The translations under genes were made by a program, and so were the position numbers. From contig NZ_UHIA01000004.1 of NCBI RefSeq assembly GCF_900460215.1, positions 938,001-1,002,000 on the forward strand: a stretch of 64,000 nt of DNA, in the 5' to 3' direction. The stretch's first letter is position 1, and each line of letters starts with the position of its first letter. This document shows positions 1-8,557 of the stretch, piece by piece. This DNA comes from Suttonella indologenes. Lineage in GTDB: Bacteria > Pseudomonadota > Gammaproteobacteria > Cardiobacteriales > Cardiobacteriaceae. The notes beneath the pieces were generated by a model, which was not told the DNA's origin, searched no databases, and saw only the letters and a list, made by a program, of their open reading frames with translations.

Positions 1-33
1 CAAGCCGCGCTCAGCCAAGGATTGCCCGCCTAA
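1..33 (+). CDS. C-terminal end of an upstream gene (partial)
   Basis: The first 33 bases are open in frame 1 and end in TAA directly before the ATG of the MFS gene, with no gap between stop and start. Only ten residues are visible (ending GLPA), so no function can be assigned. An efflux-pump gene would fit because mdtD-type genes often follow mdtABC, but nothing here shows it. Confidence 0.35.
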   Translation, partial: QAALSQGLPA

Positions 34-1446
34 ATGCCCTTCGAAGCCTCTGCATCAAATCCGTCGGCACCGCACCGCTTTCTGCCATATCTCTTAGCGG
101 TGTCGGCATTTATGCAGATGTTGGATGCCACCATTCTCAATACCGCCTTGCCCAGTATTGCCGCGGATTTGCAGGAATCGCCCCTGCGCATGCAATCCGC
201 CGTGATTTCCTATGCCCTGACCTTGGCACTTATCATGCCGCTTTCGGGTTATTTATGCGATCGCTTCGGCACAAAGCGCATTTTCGGCGGCGCGATATTC
301 GTCTTTGTTTTAGGTTCCTTGCTTTGTGCAGCAGCGCAGAATTTAACTATGTTAGTCGCTGCGCGTATCGTGCAAGGCATTGGCGGTGCGATGCTGTTGC
401 CCGTGCCGCGCATGATTATGATGCGCGCCTATAGTAAGGACAGATTGCTGAATATCCTCAATATTATGCTTATGCCGGCTTTGGTTGGGCCTATTCTTGG
501 GCCTTTGGTCGGCGGCTATTTGGTCGATTATGCCAGTTGGCATTGGATTTTTCTGATTAATGTGCCGATAGGGCTGCTCGGATTGTTCCTGACCTTTAAA
601 ATCATGCCGGATTTCTATGCCGTCGGGCGGATTTATCCCTTAGATATCAGCGGCTTTCTGCTCTTTGCTTTTGCCGCCGCCGGACTGACTTTTGCCGCGG
701 AGATCTTCATATATCCTAGGCTCAGAATGTATGCCTTGATGCTATTCTTACTCGGCATTGCCAGTTTATATGCCTATTGGCGGCACGCGTATCATGATCC
801 CGAGCCGCTCTATCAGCCGAATTTATTGCAGGTGCGCACCTACCGCCTCGGTTTATTGGGCAATATGCTCAGCCGTTTGGGCATGAGTGCGGTACCTTTT
901 TTATTGCCGCTCTTGTTTCAGGTCGCTTTTGCTTACAGCGCCTCCGCTTCCGCTTGGATGTTGGTGCCGATTGCCATAGCCACTATGTTGGCAAAACCGT
1001 TCATCAAATCTTTAATGCGGCGCTTCGGTTATCGCCGCGTCTTGGTCATGAATACGCGCTTATTGGGCATATTGATTGCCTTATTGGCATTTTTGGATGC
1101 GGATACGCCGATCGTGCCGGCAATCATATTGCTTTTTATCATGGGCGCTTCTAACTCCATTCAATTTACTTCCATGAATACCATTGCCTTATCCAATTTG
1201 CGTGCTTGGCAAACCGGCAGCGGCAATAGCCTTTTGGCGGTTAATCAGCAATTATCGATTGCTTTCGGTATTGCCTTCGGCGCGATGTTATTAAATCAGT
1301 TAAGCGCCAATCTGGCTTTTCAGGATGATTTGCCGCAGGCTTTTCGTTACACCTTTATGATTTTAGGCGGCGTAACCTTTCTCTCCAGTTGGGTCTTTCG
1401 CGCTTTGCATCCGCGTGACGGTTCGAGTTTGGTAGGGGCGAAATAG
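34..1446 (+). CDS. mdtD: MFS multidrug efflux transporter, DHA2/MdtD-like
   Basis: A 470-residue integral membrane protein expected to export drugs or metabolites by proton antiport in the inner membrane. Visible family marks are the first-helix motif LDATILNTALP (residues 30-40), the loop motif GYLCDRFGTKR (72-82), the antiporter motif C GPILGPLVGG (152-161) and WHWIFLINVPIG (169-180), with about fourteen hydrophobic segments. This combination and the length match the EmrB/QacA branch and especially MdtD (about 470 residues). The ATG follows the previous stop directly, with AAGGA eleven bases upstream, so it is probably the last gene of an operon entering from the left. A hairpin follows at 1451-1487. 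The substrate is unknown and the symbol is by similarity only. Confidence 0.8.
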   Translation: MPFEASASNPSAPHRFLPYLLAVSAFMQMLDATILNTALPSIAADLQESPLRMQSAVISYALTLALIMPLSGYLCDRFGTKRIFGGAIFVFVLGSLLCAAAQNLTMLVAARIVQGIGGAMLLPVPRMIMMRAYSKDRLLNILNIMLMPALVGPILGPLVGGYLVDYASWHWIFLINVPIGLLGLFLTFKIMPDFYAVGRIYPLDISGFLLFAFAAAGLTFAAEIFIYPRLRMYALMLFLLGIASLYAYWRHAYHDPEPLYQPNLLQVRTYRLGLLGNMLSRLGMSAVPFLLPLLFQVAFAYSASASAWMLVPIAIATMLAKPFIKSLMRRFGYRRVLVMNTRLLGILIALLAFLDADTPIVPAIILLFIMGASNSIQFTSMNTIALSNLRAWQTGSGNSLLAVNQQLSIAFGIAFGAMLLNQLSANLAFQDDLPQAFRYTFMILGGVTFLSSWVFRALHPRDGSSLVGAK

Positions 1447-1450
1447 CGAC

Positions 1451-1487
1451 AGCCTTTCATTGCAAAACAAATTTGCAATGAAAGGCT
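1451..1487. terminator. Bidirectional hairpin between converging genes
   Basis: A perfect 16-bp inverted repeat (1451-1466 with 1472-1487, loop ACAAA) lies between the convergent MFS and FMN-reductase genes. There is no strong U tract on either side, so it is a shared hairpin terminator of moderate quality. Confidence 0.7.
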
Positions 1488-1502
1488 GGAAAAGACTAAA
1501 AA

Positions 1503-2048
1503 TTAGAATTTTGCGATGAATTCCGCATAGGCTTTGATAAAGCCCTGCAAAGTGGCTTTTGCCGCTTCGCTGACCAGTTCGCCCTTTTCATCGAATGCGC
1601 CGGCGAAGATGCCGCCGATTGTAGCTGCAAAGGGCGCAACCGGCATATTGACATAGGTGCTGGCAGCAATGGTACGCAGGGCGTCGACGGCGCGATTGCT
1701 GCCGCTGGCATTAACGCTCATCAGTCCTAAAGGTTTGCCGATCCACAGGCTTTGTCCTGCCGGACGTGAGACCACATCGATGGCGTTTTTGATCATCGCA
1801 GAATAGCTGCCGTTATGCTCGGGGCTGACCCAAATCACGGCATCGGCGGCTTTGATCGCTTCGCGTACGCGCGTATAGGTCGGCACTTCCTGCTCGTCCG
1901 AATCGCGATCATAAAGCGGTAAATCACCGATTTCCATGATATTAAGCTCTAGATTTTCCGGTGCGATTTTTTGCAGATGCTTGACTGCCAGATGGTTAAA
2001 AGAAGTCTTACTGGCTGAGCCAATCAGAACCGCAATGTGTTTAGTCAT
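1503..2048 (-). CDS. NAD(P)H-dependent FMN reductase / quinone reductase (flavodoxin fold)
   Basis: A 181-residue cytoplasmic flavoprotein of the NADPH-dependent FMN reductase family (ChrR/YieF-like). Such enzymes reduce flavins, quinones or chromate with NAD(P)H. The phosphate-binding start GSASKTSFN (residues 10-18) and the flavin-contacting PEHNGSYSAMIKNAID stretch (near residues 76-91) are diagnostic, and the length is normal. It lies downstream of ilvD on the same strand with about 65 bp between, so it may be co-transcribed, although a GC-rich palindromic stretch near 2083-2108 could weaken read-through. The physiological substrate cannot be told from sequence. Confidence 0.85.
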   Translation of the reverse strand: MTKHIAVLIGSASKTSFNHLAVKHLQKIAPENLELNIMEIGDLPLYDRDSDEQEVPTYTRVREAIKAADAVIWVSPEHNGSYSAMIKNAIDVVSRPAGQSLWIGKPLGLMSVNASGSNRAVDALRTIAASTYVNMPVAPFAATIGGIFAGAFDEKGELVSEAAKATLQGFIKAYAEFIAKF

Positions 2049-2113
2049 AGTTTACTCTCTTGTTTAGGGTTAGAAATGAGGCAGCTGCCCGATGAGGCGC
2101 AGCTGCTCGGCGT

Positions 2114-3958
2114 TTATTTAAGCCGGCTGAGATCGCGTACTGCGCCTTTGTCGGCACTGGTGGCGAAGTGTCCGTAGATTTTCAATGCGGTGGATATTTT
2201 GCGCGGACGCGGCGCGGCGGGTTGCCAGCCTTTGGCGTCTTGTGCGCTACGGCGCGCCGCCATTTCTTCTTCGCTGATGTCCAAACGGATGCTGCGCTCG
2301 GGAATGTTGATGTGAATGGTGTCGCCGTCGCGTACCAAGCCGATGGCGCCGCCTGCTGCGGCTTCGGGTGAGGCATGCCCGATGGAGAGTCCGCTGGTGC
2401 CGCCTGAGAAACGTCCGTCGGTCAGCAGGGCGCAGTCTTTGCCTAGGCCCATGGATTTCAGATAGCTGGTCGGGTAGAGCATTTCCTGCATGCCCGGCCC
2501 GCCGCGCGGTCCTTCGTAGCGGATAATGACGACATCGCCGGCTTTGACTTTGCGTTTTAAGATGCCTTGCACGGCATCGTCTTGGCTTTCAAAAACAATA
2601 GCTTTGCCGCTAAAGCGGTGAATGCTTTCGTCTACGCCGGCGGTTTTGACCACGCAGCCGTTTTCGGCGATATTGCCGTAGAGCACTGCCAGTCCGCCTT
2701 CTTGGGAATAGGCGTGTTCGATGCTGCGGATGCAGCCTTGCGCGCGGTCGTCATCGACGCTGTCGTAGCGGCAGTCCTGCGAGAAGGCGGTTTGTGAGCG
2801 CAGCCCCGCCGGTCCTGCTTTATAAAATTCGACTACTTCTGCATCAGGTTGGTTTTTCAAATCATAATGCGCAATGGCTTCGTCTAGGCTGCGGCTGTGT
2901 ACGGTCGGCAAATCGGCATGAATCAGACCGGCGCGGTTAAGTTCGGCAAGAATGTTCATGATGCCGCCGGCGCGATGTACGTCTTCGATATGGTAGTCCG
3001 GCACATTGGGCGCGACTTTGCACAGTTGCGGAATTTTGCGCGACAGGGCGTCAATATCTTGCATAGTATAAGGCACTTGCGCTTCTTGCGCGGCGGCGAG
3101 TAAATGCAAAATGGTATTGGTGGAGCCGCCCATGGCGATGTCGAGAGTCATCGCGTTTTGGAAGGCTTCGTATGTGGCGATGCTGCGCGGCAGGATGCTC
3201 TCGTCGCCTTCATCATAATAGCGTTTGCAGAGGGCGACGATTTGGCGTGCCGCTTGTAAGAACAATTGCTTGCGATCGGCGTGGGTGGCGAGTACCGTAC
3301 CGTTTCCGGGCAGGGATAAGCCCATGGCTTCGGTGAGGCAGTTCATGGAATTGGCGGTAAACATGCCCGAACAGGAGCCGCAGGTCGGGCAGGCGTTTTT
3401 CTCGAATTCGTCCACGACCGCATCATCGGCATTGGGATCGGCGGCATAAACCATGGCATCGACCAGATCGAGTTTATGTTCGGATAATTTGGTTTTGCCG
3501 GCTTCCATCGGGCCGCCGGAGACGAAAATGGTGGGAATATTTAAGCGCATCGCCGCCATCAGCATACCGGGGGTGATTTTGTCGCAGTTGGAAATGCAGA
3601 CCATGGCGTCGGCGCAATGCGCATTGACCATATATTCCACGCTGTCGGCGATAATGTCGCGGCTAGGTAGGGAATACAGCATGCCGTCATGCCCCATGGC
3701 GATGCCGTCATCCACGGCGATGGTATTGAATTCTTTTGCTACTGCGCCCGCCGCCTCAATTTCTTTGGCAACCAGTTGTCCCATGTCTTTCAAATGCACA
3801 TGACCGGGGACGAATTGGGTAAAGCTATTGACCACGGCAATAATCGGCTTTTTAAAATCCGCATCCGTCATGCCGGTGGCGCGCCATAGAGCGCGCGCAC
3901 CCGCCATATTGCGTCCTGCGGTAGAAGTATGCGAACGCAGAGGAATTTTGCGACTCAT
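2114..3958 (-). CDS. ilvD: Dihydroxy-acid dehydratase
   Basis: Converts 2,3-dihydroxy-isovalerate and 2,3-dihydroxy-3-methylvalerate to the 2-keto acids in valine, leucine and isoleucine synthesis. The 614-residue length equals the enterobacterial enzyme (about 616). The iron-sulfur cluster ligands are visible in CDKITPGM (residues 125-132) and CPTCGSCSGMF (190-200). The C-terminal GRFSGGTSGLSIGH signature, which carries the catalytic serine region, is also present. The gene is solitary with respect to other ilv genes. It follows the dolP-like gene by 20 bp on the same strand, so the two probably share a transcript. Start ATG 3958 gives the canonical MSRKIPLRS-like N-terminus. Confidence 0.97.
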   Translation of the reverse strand: MSRKIPLRSHTSTAGRNMAGARALWRATGMTDADFKKPIIAVVNSFTQFVPGHVHLKDMGQLVAKEIEAAGAVAKEFNTIAVDDGIAMGHDGMLYSLPSRDIIADSVEYMVNAHCADAMVCISNCDKITPGMLMAAMRLNIPTIFVSGGPMEAGKTKLSEHKLDLVDAMVYAADPNADDAVVDEFEKNACPTCGSCSGMFTANSMNCLTEAMGLSLPGNGTVLATHADRKQLFLQAARQIVALCKRYYDEGDESILPRSIATYEAFQNAMTLDIAMGGSTNTILHLLAAAQEAQVPYTMQDIDALSRKIPQLCKVAPNVPDYHIEDVHRAGGIMNILAELNRAGLIHADLPTVHSRSLDEAIAHYDLKNQPDAEVVEFYKAGPAGLRSQTAFSQDCRYDSVDDDRAQGCIRSIEHAYSQEGGLAVLYGNIAENGCVVKTAGVDESIHRFSGKAIVFESQDDAVQGILKRKVKAGDVVIIRYEGPRGGPGMQEMLYPTSYLKSMGLGKDCALLTDGRFSGGTSGLSIGHASPEAAAGGAIGLVRDGDTIHINIPERSIRLDISEEEMAARRSAQDAKGWQPAAPRPRKISTALKIYGHFATSADKGAVRDLSRLK

Positions 3959-3978
3959 GATGTATCCTTCTTTATGAT

Positions 3979-4641
3979 TTATGGTTGATTTTGAAGATTT
4001 TGGCTGTCGTAGCGACGCACATTAGGGATTTGCTCATTGGCAAAAGGCTGATTGAGATGATTGATTTGATTATTGATTTCAAACATCGTCACCACTTGCG
4101 CTACACCTGAAACGCGGCTCGCCACATTGGCAATGGCATTGGCTTCTTGCTGAGTCACAATACCCATCAGATAAGTGATGCCGTGCTCGGTAACCACTTT
4201 GACGCGATTGGGATTAAAGCCCTCGACTTTGACATCCAACATCACGGTTTTGACTTTGGCTGTTTGCGCGGCATCGTAGCTGCGGTTAATCAAACTGCTC
4301 ATCGGTCCGATAATCATGTGGTTATTCACATTCACCGTGCCTTCCATTGCCCGCGCTACCGTTTCAATATCTTGGCGAATGGTTTCATTTGCCGCCTCGC
4401 CGGTGAGCAAGACTAAGCCGTTGAAGGTATTGACGTTGACATGGCTGTTTTCTGCCAGACGCGGAATGCTGGCAATGCGGTTGCTGATATAGAGTTGTAA
4501 GGTTTTATCATCAATGACGGTGCCGGTAGTGCGGCGGTCGTCGGCAATCATCACGCCGGTTGCGGCGCCGCCCACGAGCAAAGGCGCGCAGCCTTGCAAA
4601 AACGCTGCGCTTAACGCAGTCAATAAAGCGATCTTTTTCAT
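3979..4641 (-). CDS. dolP: BON-domain outer-membrane lipoprotein, DolP/YraP-like
   Basis: A 220-residue lipoprotein. The signal peptide ends in the lipobox LQGC (residues 15-18), so the mature protein is anchored by Cys18. Two BON repeats follow: one contains VNVNTFNGLVLLTGEA and the other VKVVTEHGITYLMGIV. Two BON domains behind a lipobox is the DolP (YraP) layout, a periplasm-facing protein that supports outer-membrane integrity in E. coli. It lacks the diaA/yraN neighbours seen in E. coli and instead leads into ilvD. The protein is somewhat longer than E. coli DolP (191 residues) because of a polar Asn/Gln-rich tail. Confidence 0.85.
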   Translation of the reverse strand: MKKIALLTALSAAFLQGCAPLLVGGAATGVMIADDRRTTGTVIDDKTLQLYISNRIASIPRLAENSHVNVNTFNGLVLLTGEAANETIRQDIETVARAMEGTVNVNNHMIIGPMSSLINRSYDAAQTAKVKTVMLDVKVEGFNPNRVKVVTEHGITYLMGIVTQQEANAIANVASRVSGVAQVVTMFEINNQINHLNQPFANEQIPNVRRYDSQNLQNQP

Positions 4642-4796
4642 TTCATTCCCCTAAAGCGAAAAGCTTGCATTATAGCGATTTTGCAGGCTATGTGTGTATT
4701 TAAGGTTTTTAAACATATTATACTTTTTTTTAAAATTACAACAATGAGATATGATTTTTAATGTATGATACCTGAGATGAGGTCATTATTGACATT

Positions 4797-4827
4797 AAAA
4801 ACCGGCTGTTGAAAGCAGCCGGTTTTT
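4797..4827 (-). terminator. Intrinsic terminator downstream of lctP
   Basis: Stem AAAAACCGGCTG (4797-4808) pairs with CAGCCGGTTTTT (4816-4827) across a seven-base loop. It lies directly past the lctP stop on the minus strand. The A/T ends make it functional in both directions. Confidence 0.85.
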
Positions 4828-4845
4828 AATCGATTGGATTTAAAA

Positions 4846-6441
4846 TTAAGTTAAAAAGAGATAAGCAAAAATAGCGGTAATGATGCCGTAAAGCAGCATT
4901 GGAATAATGGTTTTTTTGATAATAGCCCCTTCTTGATTTTTCACGTTCAATACCGAGCAAACTGCGACAATATTATTGATGCAGACCATATTGCCCATTG
5001 CTCCACCCACGGATTGCGCCGCAAGAACAGTCGTCGGATTCAGACCTGTCTGCTGGGCGATTTCATATTGAATCGTGCCGAAGGTTAAATTGGATACCGT
5101 ATTCGAGCCGGAGAAAAATGAGCCGATAGCCCCCAGATAAGAGGCGAAATATATCCAATTATCTTTTGTCAATTCGGCGAATTCTCTGCCGATAACTTTG
5201 ACCATCGATTTATCCCCGCCCGCCATCATCAGCTTGACCATGATTAATGCGCCGATTAATGCAATCAAGGGTTTGAATGTTTGGAACAAGGTGCCGATAT
5301 AGACATGAAAACTTCTTTTCATATTGGTTCTGAAGAATAGCAAGGATGCCCAGACGGTAACGACAAACGGAATAAAGGCGGGAACGTATAAGAATTTATA
5401 GCTTTCGCTGATATTCGTGCCGAACAGATTGTTGAAATTGAAAATCAGCGCCTGACTTAATTGGAAATCAAATAAACCGTTAATAGAAAATCCCCAAATC
5501 GGCGTATTGTCATTGAGCATATCTTTGAACGGCAATTGCTTGATACGGGTAAGAATTAAGATTGCCATCAACATAATTAAAGGAAACAGCGCTTTTAAGA
5601 CAATATTGAATGCCAAAGGCGAGGTTTTATTTTCCTGTCCTTCTTTGCTTAGTCCCCAGCCTTTATTGGCAACAAAAACTGAAATACCCAAGCCGATGGC
5701 GCCGGCAACCAATGAAGGAAATTCTTCATTAAATTGTGCCAAAATAACATAAGGAATGGTACAGCTTAAAATGGAAATATAAATAAAGCCGATGTTTTCT
5801 TTTATTTGTTTGTTCGAAACAATAAAGCGCAAGGCAATGATAGGAATGATAAAGCCTGCAACAAAATGGATTAATGCGGTTTTTTGCCCGATTTCAATAA
5901 CTTGCTCCATGTTGATGTCGTAAGGCGCGGTCATTAAGGGCTTCATGCCGAACCAAGTGGGCGTGCCGACGGCGCCGAAAGATACCGGCACGGAGTTCAT
6001 GACGAGGGCGAAGACGGCGACTTTGAAAGGACTAAAGCCTAAGCCCATTAAAATCGGCGCGGCGATGGCGGCAGGAGTGCCGAATCCGGAAGCGCCTTCA
6101 ATCATAAAGGCAAATGCCCAGCCGATAATCATTAATTGCGCAACGGGATTGGGATTGATATTGCTTAACCAATGACGGATATTATTGGTACAACCAGTTT
6201 CCTCCATCATGCGGTTAAAGAAAATCGCGCCGAAAATAACCGTAATCGGTGTGGCGGCATTAATGATGCCGGCGCCGACATAGGCGCTTAATTCGATAAA
6301 ATTGGATTGGAAATATAAGAGCTGAATTAAAAATACTAAAGCGGCAATTAATGGCAATGCATGATAAGAAGGCATTGCATTTTTCTTAATCATCAGAAAG
6401 ATTAATAGTATGATGGGAAAAATACTGAGTACGAGATCCAT
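4846..6441 (-). CDS. lctP: L-lactate permease (LctP family)
   Basis: A 531-residue, roughly 13-helix inner-membrane lactate:proton symporter. The conserved blocks FMIEGASGFGTPAAIAAP and VSFGAVGTPTWFG in the N-terminal half and the GSNTVSNLTFGTIQ and QSVGGAMGNMVCINNI blocks near the C-terminus are family signatures. Length is slightly below E. coli LldP (551). It lies downstream of lldD on the same strand, but a good terminator (6550-6583) separates them, so read-through or a separate promoter in 6442-6549 sets its level. Together the two genes import and oxidise L-lactate. Confidence 0.93.
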   Translation of the reverse strand: MDLVLSIFPIILLIFLMIKKNAMPSYHALPLIAALVFLIQLLYFQSNFIELSAYVGAGIINAATPITVIFGAIFFNRMMEETGCTNNIRHWLSNINPNPVAQLMIIGWAFAFMIEGASGFGTPAAIAAPILMGLGFSPFKVAVFALVMNSVPVSFGAVGTPTWFGMKPLMTAPYDINMEQVIEIGQKTALIHFVAGFIIPIIALRFIVSNKQIKENIGFIYISILSCTIPYVILAQFNEEFPSLVAGAIGLGISVFVANKGWGLSKEGQENKTSPLAFNIVLKALFPLIMLMAILILTRIKQLPFKDMLNDNTPIWGFSINGLFDFQLSQALIFNFNNLFGTNISESYKFLYVPAFIPFVVTVWASLLFFRTNMKRSFHVYIGTLFQTFKPLIALIGALIMVKLMMAGGDKSMVKVIGREFAELTKDNWIYFASYLGAIGSFFSGSNTVSNLTFGTIQYEIAQQTGLNPTTVLAAQSVGGAMGNMVCINNIVAVCSVLNVKNQEGAIIKKTIIPMLLYGIITAIFAYLFLT

Positions 6442-6549
6442 GATAATTATCCTTTGCTGGTGTATAGGGTTTCTAGGGGTTAAAATTAAATTATGTTTAT
6501 CTTGTAAAATAATTTGGTATAATTTTATTTTAAAACGTAGAAATAATAG

Positions 6550-6583
6550 AAAAGCATTTTATTATCGAGAATAAAATGCTTTT
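6550..6583 (-). terminator. Terminator between lldD and lctP
   Basis: A 14-bp stem (6550-6563 with 6570-6583, loop ATCGAG) abuts the lldD stop codon. On the minus strand it is followed by a T-rich stretch, so it should end or attenuate lldD transcripts before lctP. Confidence 0.8.
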
Positions 6584-6590
6584 TTGTTGT

Positions 6591-7751
6591 TTAGAAAGTG
6601 CCGGGGACGAGAATTTCTTTTCCAACTTTTTTAATATCCGTATGTCCGCAGAATGCCATCGTGATATCCATCTCATTGTAAATAATTTCCAAACAGCGTC
6701 TGACGCCATCCTCGCCGTAGGCGCCTAAGCCGTATAAAAAGGCTTTGCCGATCATGGTACCTTTGGCGCCCAAAGCCATGGTTTTCAGCACGTCTTGTCC
6801 GCTGGTAATACCGCTGTCAAGCCAGACTTCTATGTTATTGCCAACGGCAGAAACAATCTCCGGCAAGGCTTTGATGGAAGAGAGCGCGCCGTCTAATTGC
6901 CGACCGCCATGGTTGGAAACGACTAAGGCATCTGCTCCGCTTTGTGCCGCTTTTTCAGCATCTTCCGCCGTCATCACGCCTTTGATGATTAATTTTCCGT
7001 CCCATAAATCTTTGATTCTTGCGACATCGTCCCAGCTGAGTTTCGGGTCGAATTGCTCTGTCGTCCAAGAAGAAAGCGAGGACATATCGCTGACGTTTTT
7101 CGCATGACCGACAATATTACGGAATGTACGGCGTTGCGTGCCAAGCATTTTCAAACACCATTCAGGTCGCAGAGCTAAATCTAGCATGTTGAGCAAAGTC
7201 GGTTTCGGCGGTGCGGATAAGCCGTTTTTGATGTCGCGATGGCGTTGTCCGAGTACTTGTAGATCGACGGTCAGAACGAGCGCCGAGCAATGCGCGGCTT
7301 TAGCGCGGCTGATGAGATTTTGCATGAATTCGCGGTCTCTCATGACATATAGCTGAAACCAAAACGGTTTCTCCGTATTTTCTGCCACATCTTCAATCGA
7401 GCAGATAGACATGGTGGACAGGCAGAAGGGAACGCCGAATTTTTCCGCAGCGCGTGCGGCATGAATTTCGCCGTCGGCATGCATCATGCCGGTAAAGCCT
7501 GTCGGTGCAATGGCGACAGGCATTTTGACGGTTTCGCCGACCATAGTCGTTTCTAAGCTGCGGTTGGTCATATCGATCAAAATTTTCTGGCGGAATTTAA
7601 TCTCGTCGAAATCGCGGCTGTTATGGCGCAGGGTGTTTTCCGTCCATGAGCCTGAGCGCGTGTAGTCGAAAAACATTTTTGGCACTTTGCGGCGAGCAAT
7701 ACGGCGCAAATCTTCTATGTTTGTGATTTTTTTGAGGTCTTTAGCCATCAT
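6591..7751 (-). CDS. lldD: FMN-dependent L-lactate dehydrogenase
   Basis: Oxidises L-lactate to pyruvate and passes electrons to the quinone pool from the cytoplasmic face of the membrane. The 386-residue protein has the alpha-hydroxy-acid oxidase TIM barrel. Visible sites are APTGFTGMMH near residue 80, WFQLYVMRDRE for flavin and substrate contacts, and SNHGGRQLDGA near residue 280, which holds the catalytic His and substrate-binding Arg. Length matches E. coli LldD (396). It is upstream of lctP on the same strand; no lldR-type regulator is adjacent. The ORF starts with two Met codons, and either the first or second could be used. Confidence 0.93.
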   Translation of the reverse strand: MMAKDLKKITNIEDLRRIARRKVPKMFFDYTRSGSWTENTLRHNSRDFDEIKFRQKILIDMTNRSLETTMVGETVKMPVAIAPTGFTGMMHADGEIHAARAAEKFGVPFCLSTMSICSIEDVAENTEKPFWFQLYVMRDREFMQNLISRAKAAHCSALVLTVDLQVLGQRHRDIKNGLSAPPKPTLLNMLDLALRPEWCLKMLGTQRRTFRNIVGHAKNVSDMSSLSSWTTEQFDPKLSWDDVARIKDLWDGKLIIKGVMTAEDAEKAAQSGADALVVSNHGGRQLDGALSSIKALPEIVSAVGNNIEVWLDSGITSGQDVLKTMALGAKGTMIGKAFLYGLGAYGEDGVRRCLEIIYNEMDITMAFCGHTDIKKVGKEILVPGTF

Positions 7752-8029
7752 TTTTCCTTTTTTATTGTTGAATTAAAGTTGAGAAGTATTCATTTTTACG
7801 CAATCATTAGGAAAAAACAATAAGTTTAAAAGAAAATCTGTAGGATCAGGTTGTTCAAATTAATGTTGTTTTGTTTAAATTGCATGATAAGTGTTTGTTT
7901 ATTATATTTTTTATACTTATTTGAATTTGTTAATAACGATACGAAAATATATATTTTAATCAATTGAATACTAAGAAATAGAATGTGATGGGGTTTATAA
8001 TAATTGTTACATTATTTTATTGTAATGGA

Positions 8030-8131
8030 TATGGTCGAAGCAGTGTAAAGCGATGCAAGGTGGTGAACCGCAGACATAACGAGCGCATGACAAAGCGATC
8101 AATTCCGTAGTACTCCAATGAGTAAACTATA
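8030..8131. repeat. Degenerate Correia-like miniature element
   Basis: Starts TATGGTCGAAG and ends AACTATA. The middle keeps CGCAGACA and GAGCGCATG fragments resembling the better copies at 8128 and 57162. It shares its last TATA with the next element, as if one inserted into the terminal TA of the other. Confidence 0.5.
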
Positions 8132-8236
8132 GTCAAAGAATTGAAAAAGTATTACAGCGTTGACTCGCCTTGCCGTACGCTCTTGTACTGTCTGCGGCTT
8201 GCCGCCTTGTACTACTTTTTCAATTCTCCGACTATA
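8128..8236. repeat. Correia-like TA-flanked miniature element (109 bp)
   Basis: Terminal inverted repeats of about 28 bp (TATAGTC..GAATTGAAAAAGTA..) with three mismatches, flanked by TA. The interior reads through GCCTTGCCGTACGC, TTGTACTGTCTGCGGC and GCCGCCTTGTAC. It is almost identical, in reverse orientation, to 57162-57270. From memory the interior and the TATAGT ends match the neisserial Correia element. Confidence 0.85.
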
Positions 8237-8344
8237 TATAGTTGAAGAATTGAAAAAGTAGTACAAGGCGGCAAGTGGTAAGCATTACAGAAATTAAAGC
8301 AAGCTGAGTCTAATCTGTAACTCTTTTCGAACTCTTTGACTATA
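8237..8344. repeat. Partly degenerate Correia-like element
   Basis: The left half (TATAGTTGAAGAATTG, then AAGTAGTACAAGGCGGCAAG) matches the family. The right half has diverged but still ends TTTGACTATA. It abuts its neighbours on both sides through TATATATA junctions. Confidence 0.6.
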
Positions 8345-8449
8345 TATAGTCAATTCATAACAAAGTTGCACACCTAAAAATATCAAGCTTTACTATTGTA
8401 CGGGCTAACATATAAAAACGGTGTCTTTATTTGAGCTGAATTGACTATA
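8345..8449. repeat. Second family of TA-flanked miniature element
   Basis: A perfect 13-bp terminal inverted repeat, TATAGTCAATTCA (8345-8357) with TGAATTGACTATA (8437-8449). The same end sequence bounds the element at 56877-57110. A further end, AATTGACTATA, occurs at 8515-8525. Confidence 0.65.
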
Positions 8450-8557
8450 CAATCAGTGTTAGATTCCCTATATGTTTATTCTGATACGTCAAAATCATGT
8501 GGCATTTTGTCCTTAATTGACTATAGTTGTTTTTTGTAAAGCTCGGATGTCGTATAT

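Noticed and set aside
2083..2108. GCAGCTGC-rich palindrome between ilvD and the FMN reductase gene as a terminator
   Set aside because: Each half is self-complementary and there is no U tract; too weak to call.
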